Below are positions 63,052 to 64,000 of a stretch of DNA of 64,000 nucleotides, in pieces; the stretch's first letter is position 1, and each line of letters opens with the position of its first letter. Under the pieces are notes generated by a model. That model saw only the letters and a list, made by a program, of their open reading frames with translations, had not been told where the DNA came from and did not search any database. The DNA lies in NCBI RefSeq assembly GCF_001021065.1, contig NZ_CP011546.1, forward strand, positions 558,001 through 622,000. Reading direction: 5' to 3'. Origin of the DNA: Corynebacterium uterequi. GTDB lineage: Bacteria; Actinomycetota; Actinomycetes; Mycobacteriales; Mycobacteriaceae. Made by a program: the position numbers and the translations under genes.

Positions 63052-64000
63052 CTATGCGGCGTCGGCGGCGTCCGCGCCGTCGAGGTGCATGTCCTTGCCG
63101 GCGCCCCGGGGCAACACGAGCAAGGTAGCGGCTAGGGCGATGACCGCCATGATCCACACCGAGCCCATGGCCACCATGCCGGCCTGGCGCTCGGCGATGT
63201 TGTGCTGCACGCCCACGAAGGCGATCGCCTCGGGCAGCCAGGCCACGCCGTCGGTGTTGAAGGCGGTGAACATCGCCGTCGGGATGGCCACGCCGAAGGC
63301 AGCGCCCAGGGAGGACGCCATCTTGTAGATGCCCGCGCCGGCGCCGGTGTGCTCCGGCGGCAGGGACGTCAGCGCCGCGTCCGTGGACGGGGTCGCGTAG
63401 AGCGCGAGGCCCAGGCCATAGACGGTGAACGCAATAATGACGAGGACGACGTAGGTGTGGGTGGTGACGTTGGTCGCCATGAGCAGCGTGATGGCGATGA
63501 CCACCAGGATCAGCCCGGCGCTCATGGGCGCCTTGGAACCGACCTTCTGCTGCAGTTTCTCGCCCACGCGGATGCACCCGATGAGCGCGACGGCGTAGCC
63601 GATAGTGAGGTACCCGGTCTGCTCCGGGGTCATGTCGGCGCCAGACTGGATGACCCACATGGATACGGGGATGAGCCCGGCGGTGGCGTTGGCGAGGAAG
63701 TTGGACAGCGTCGCGCCGGTGAACACGAGGTCTTTGAATACGGCAAGGTCAACGATGGGATGATGGGCGCGGCGTTCCGCTCGGAGGAAAAGCCAGAAGA
63801 CCACCGCGAAGGTGACCGCCAGGGCGACGATGGTGGGGCTGAGCCAGCCGAGGTCTGCGCCCATGGTCACCACGATCTGCAGCGCCACCATGGACAACGC
63901 CAGGGTGATAATGCCCGCGTAGTCCGTGTGCGAGGAAACGCCCTTCGCTGGGGCGGATTCGGGAATCCGGCTGATGATGGCGATGGCGACCAGCGACACC
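63052..64000 (-). CDS. MFS drug transporter (DHA2/EmrB type), C-terminal part
   Basis: The last 315 residues of a 14-helix-type MFS protein; the start lies beyond the right edge. Visible helices include YAGIITLALSMVALQIVVTMG, TIVALAVTFAVVFWLFL, and GLGLALYATPSTDAALTSLPPEHTGAGAGIYKMASSLGAAFGVAIPTAMF, the last being the antiporter-type motif of DHA2 exporters. HHPIVDLAVFKDLVFTGA is the usual cytoplasmic connector. Convergent with the hydrolase. Confidence 0.88.
   Translation of the reverse strand, partial: VSLVAIAIISRIPESAPAKGVSSHTDYAGIITLALSMVALQIVVTMGADLGWLSPTIVALAVTFAVVFWLFLRAERRAHHPIVDLAVFKDLVFTGATLSNFLANATAGLIPVSMWVIQSGADMTPEQTGYLTIGYAVALIGCIRVGEKLQQKVGSKAPMSAGLILVVIAITLLMATNVTTHTYVVLVIIAFTVYGLGLALYATPSTDAALTSLPPEHTGAGAGIYKMASSLGAAFGVAIPTAMFTAFNTDGVAWLPEAIAFVGVQHNIAERQAGMVAMGSVWIMAVIALAATLLVLPRGAGKDMHLDGADAADAA

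Overview
The window is high-GC actinobacterial DNA, most likely from a Corynebacterium. Three things point there: the block hisN / inositol monophosphatase / prfB / ftsE / ftsX / smpB, a UPF0182 gene next to an initiator tRNA, and a tmRNA whose tag reads AEKTSQRDYALAA. Many starts have no ribosome binding site but have a TANNNT-like -10 box about 7-8 nt upstream, which suggests leaderless transcripts.

Layout. 1-7672: UPF0182 membrane protein, tRNA-fMet, a DUF4143-type ATPase behind 23-bp tandem repeats, a membrane-anchored protein gene broken by in-frame TGA codons, and an unknown protein. 7673-15376: a multicopper oxidase, a small DoxX-like protein and a formate dehydrogenase operon (fdhA with a UGA selenocysteine codon, an iron-sulfur subunit, an NrfD-type membrane subunit). 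fdhA also carries an in-frame amber codon. 15584-20154: a 34-residue membrane peptide, a two-component system and a divergent ABC exporter. 20255-24382: a Ugp-type carbohydrate ABC importer. 24533-29938: selD, tRNA-Sec, selA and selB, then fdhD and a DUF6457 gene. Together with fdhA this is a self-contained selenocysteine/formate dehydrogenase locus, with the importer and exporter between its two halves. 30278-36976: a frameshifted membrane gene, ureABCEFGD and a urea transporter. 36973-39389: a lipoprotein and a possible type VII secretion-like protein. 39602-48553: pntBA and the conserved hisN-smpB block, then a short-chain dehydrogenase.

48554-61500 is an accessory region. It starts with a decaying cluster of a secreted phospholipase A2 followed by three related membrane proteins, which I read as a toxin with immunity-like partners; the middle partner ends in a phospholipase tail. 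An ISL3-family element with a perfect 8-bp target duplication covering the last partner's stop codon comes next. Then come 36-bp repeats abutting a fructokinase-AbgT fusion gene, a lipoprotein, ssrA, and a prophage remnant at the 3' end of ssrA. The remnant holds a truncated integrase with an amber codon, a tRNA-like element, an immunity candidate, a MuF-type head protein with a toxin-like tail, a portal and a truncated terminase. The window closes with a secreted alpha/beta hydrolase and a partial MFS transporter.

The best candidates for something new are the phospholipase/membrane-protein cluster, the MuF-toxin pair with its tRNA-like neighbour, and the kinase-transporter fusion. The window also has an unusual number of broken genes: four readable nonsense changes, all explainable as G:C to A:T transitions, and two genes with frameshifts. 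Either the genome is decaying or the sequence contains errors; read data would decide.
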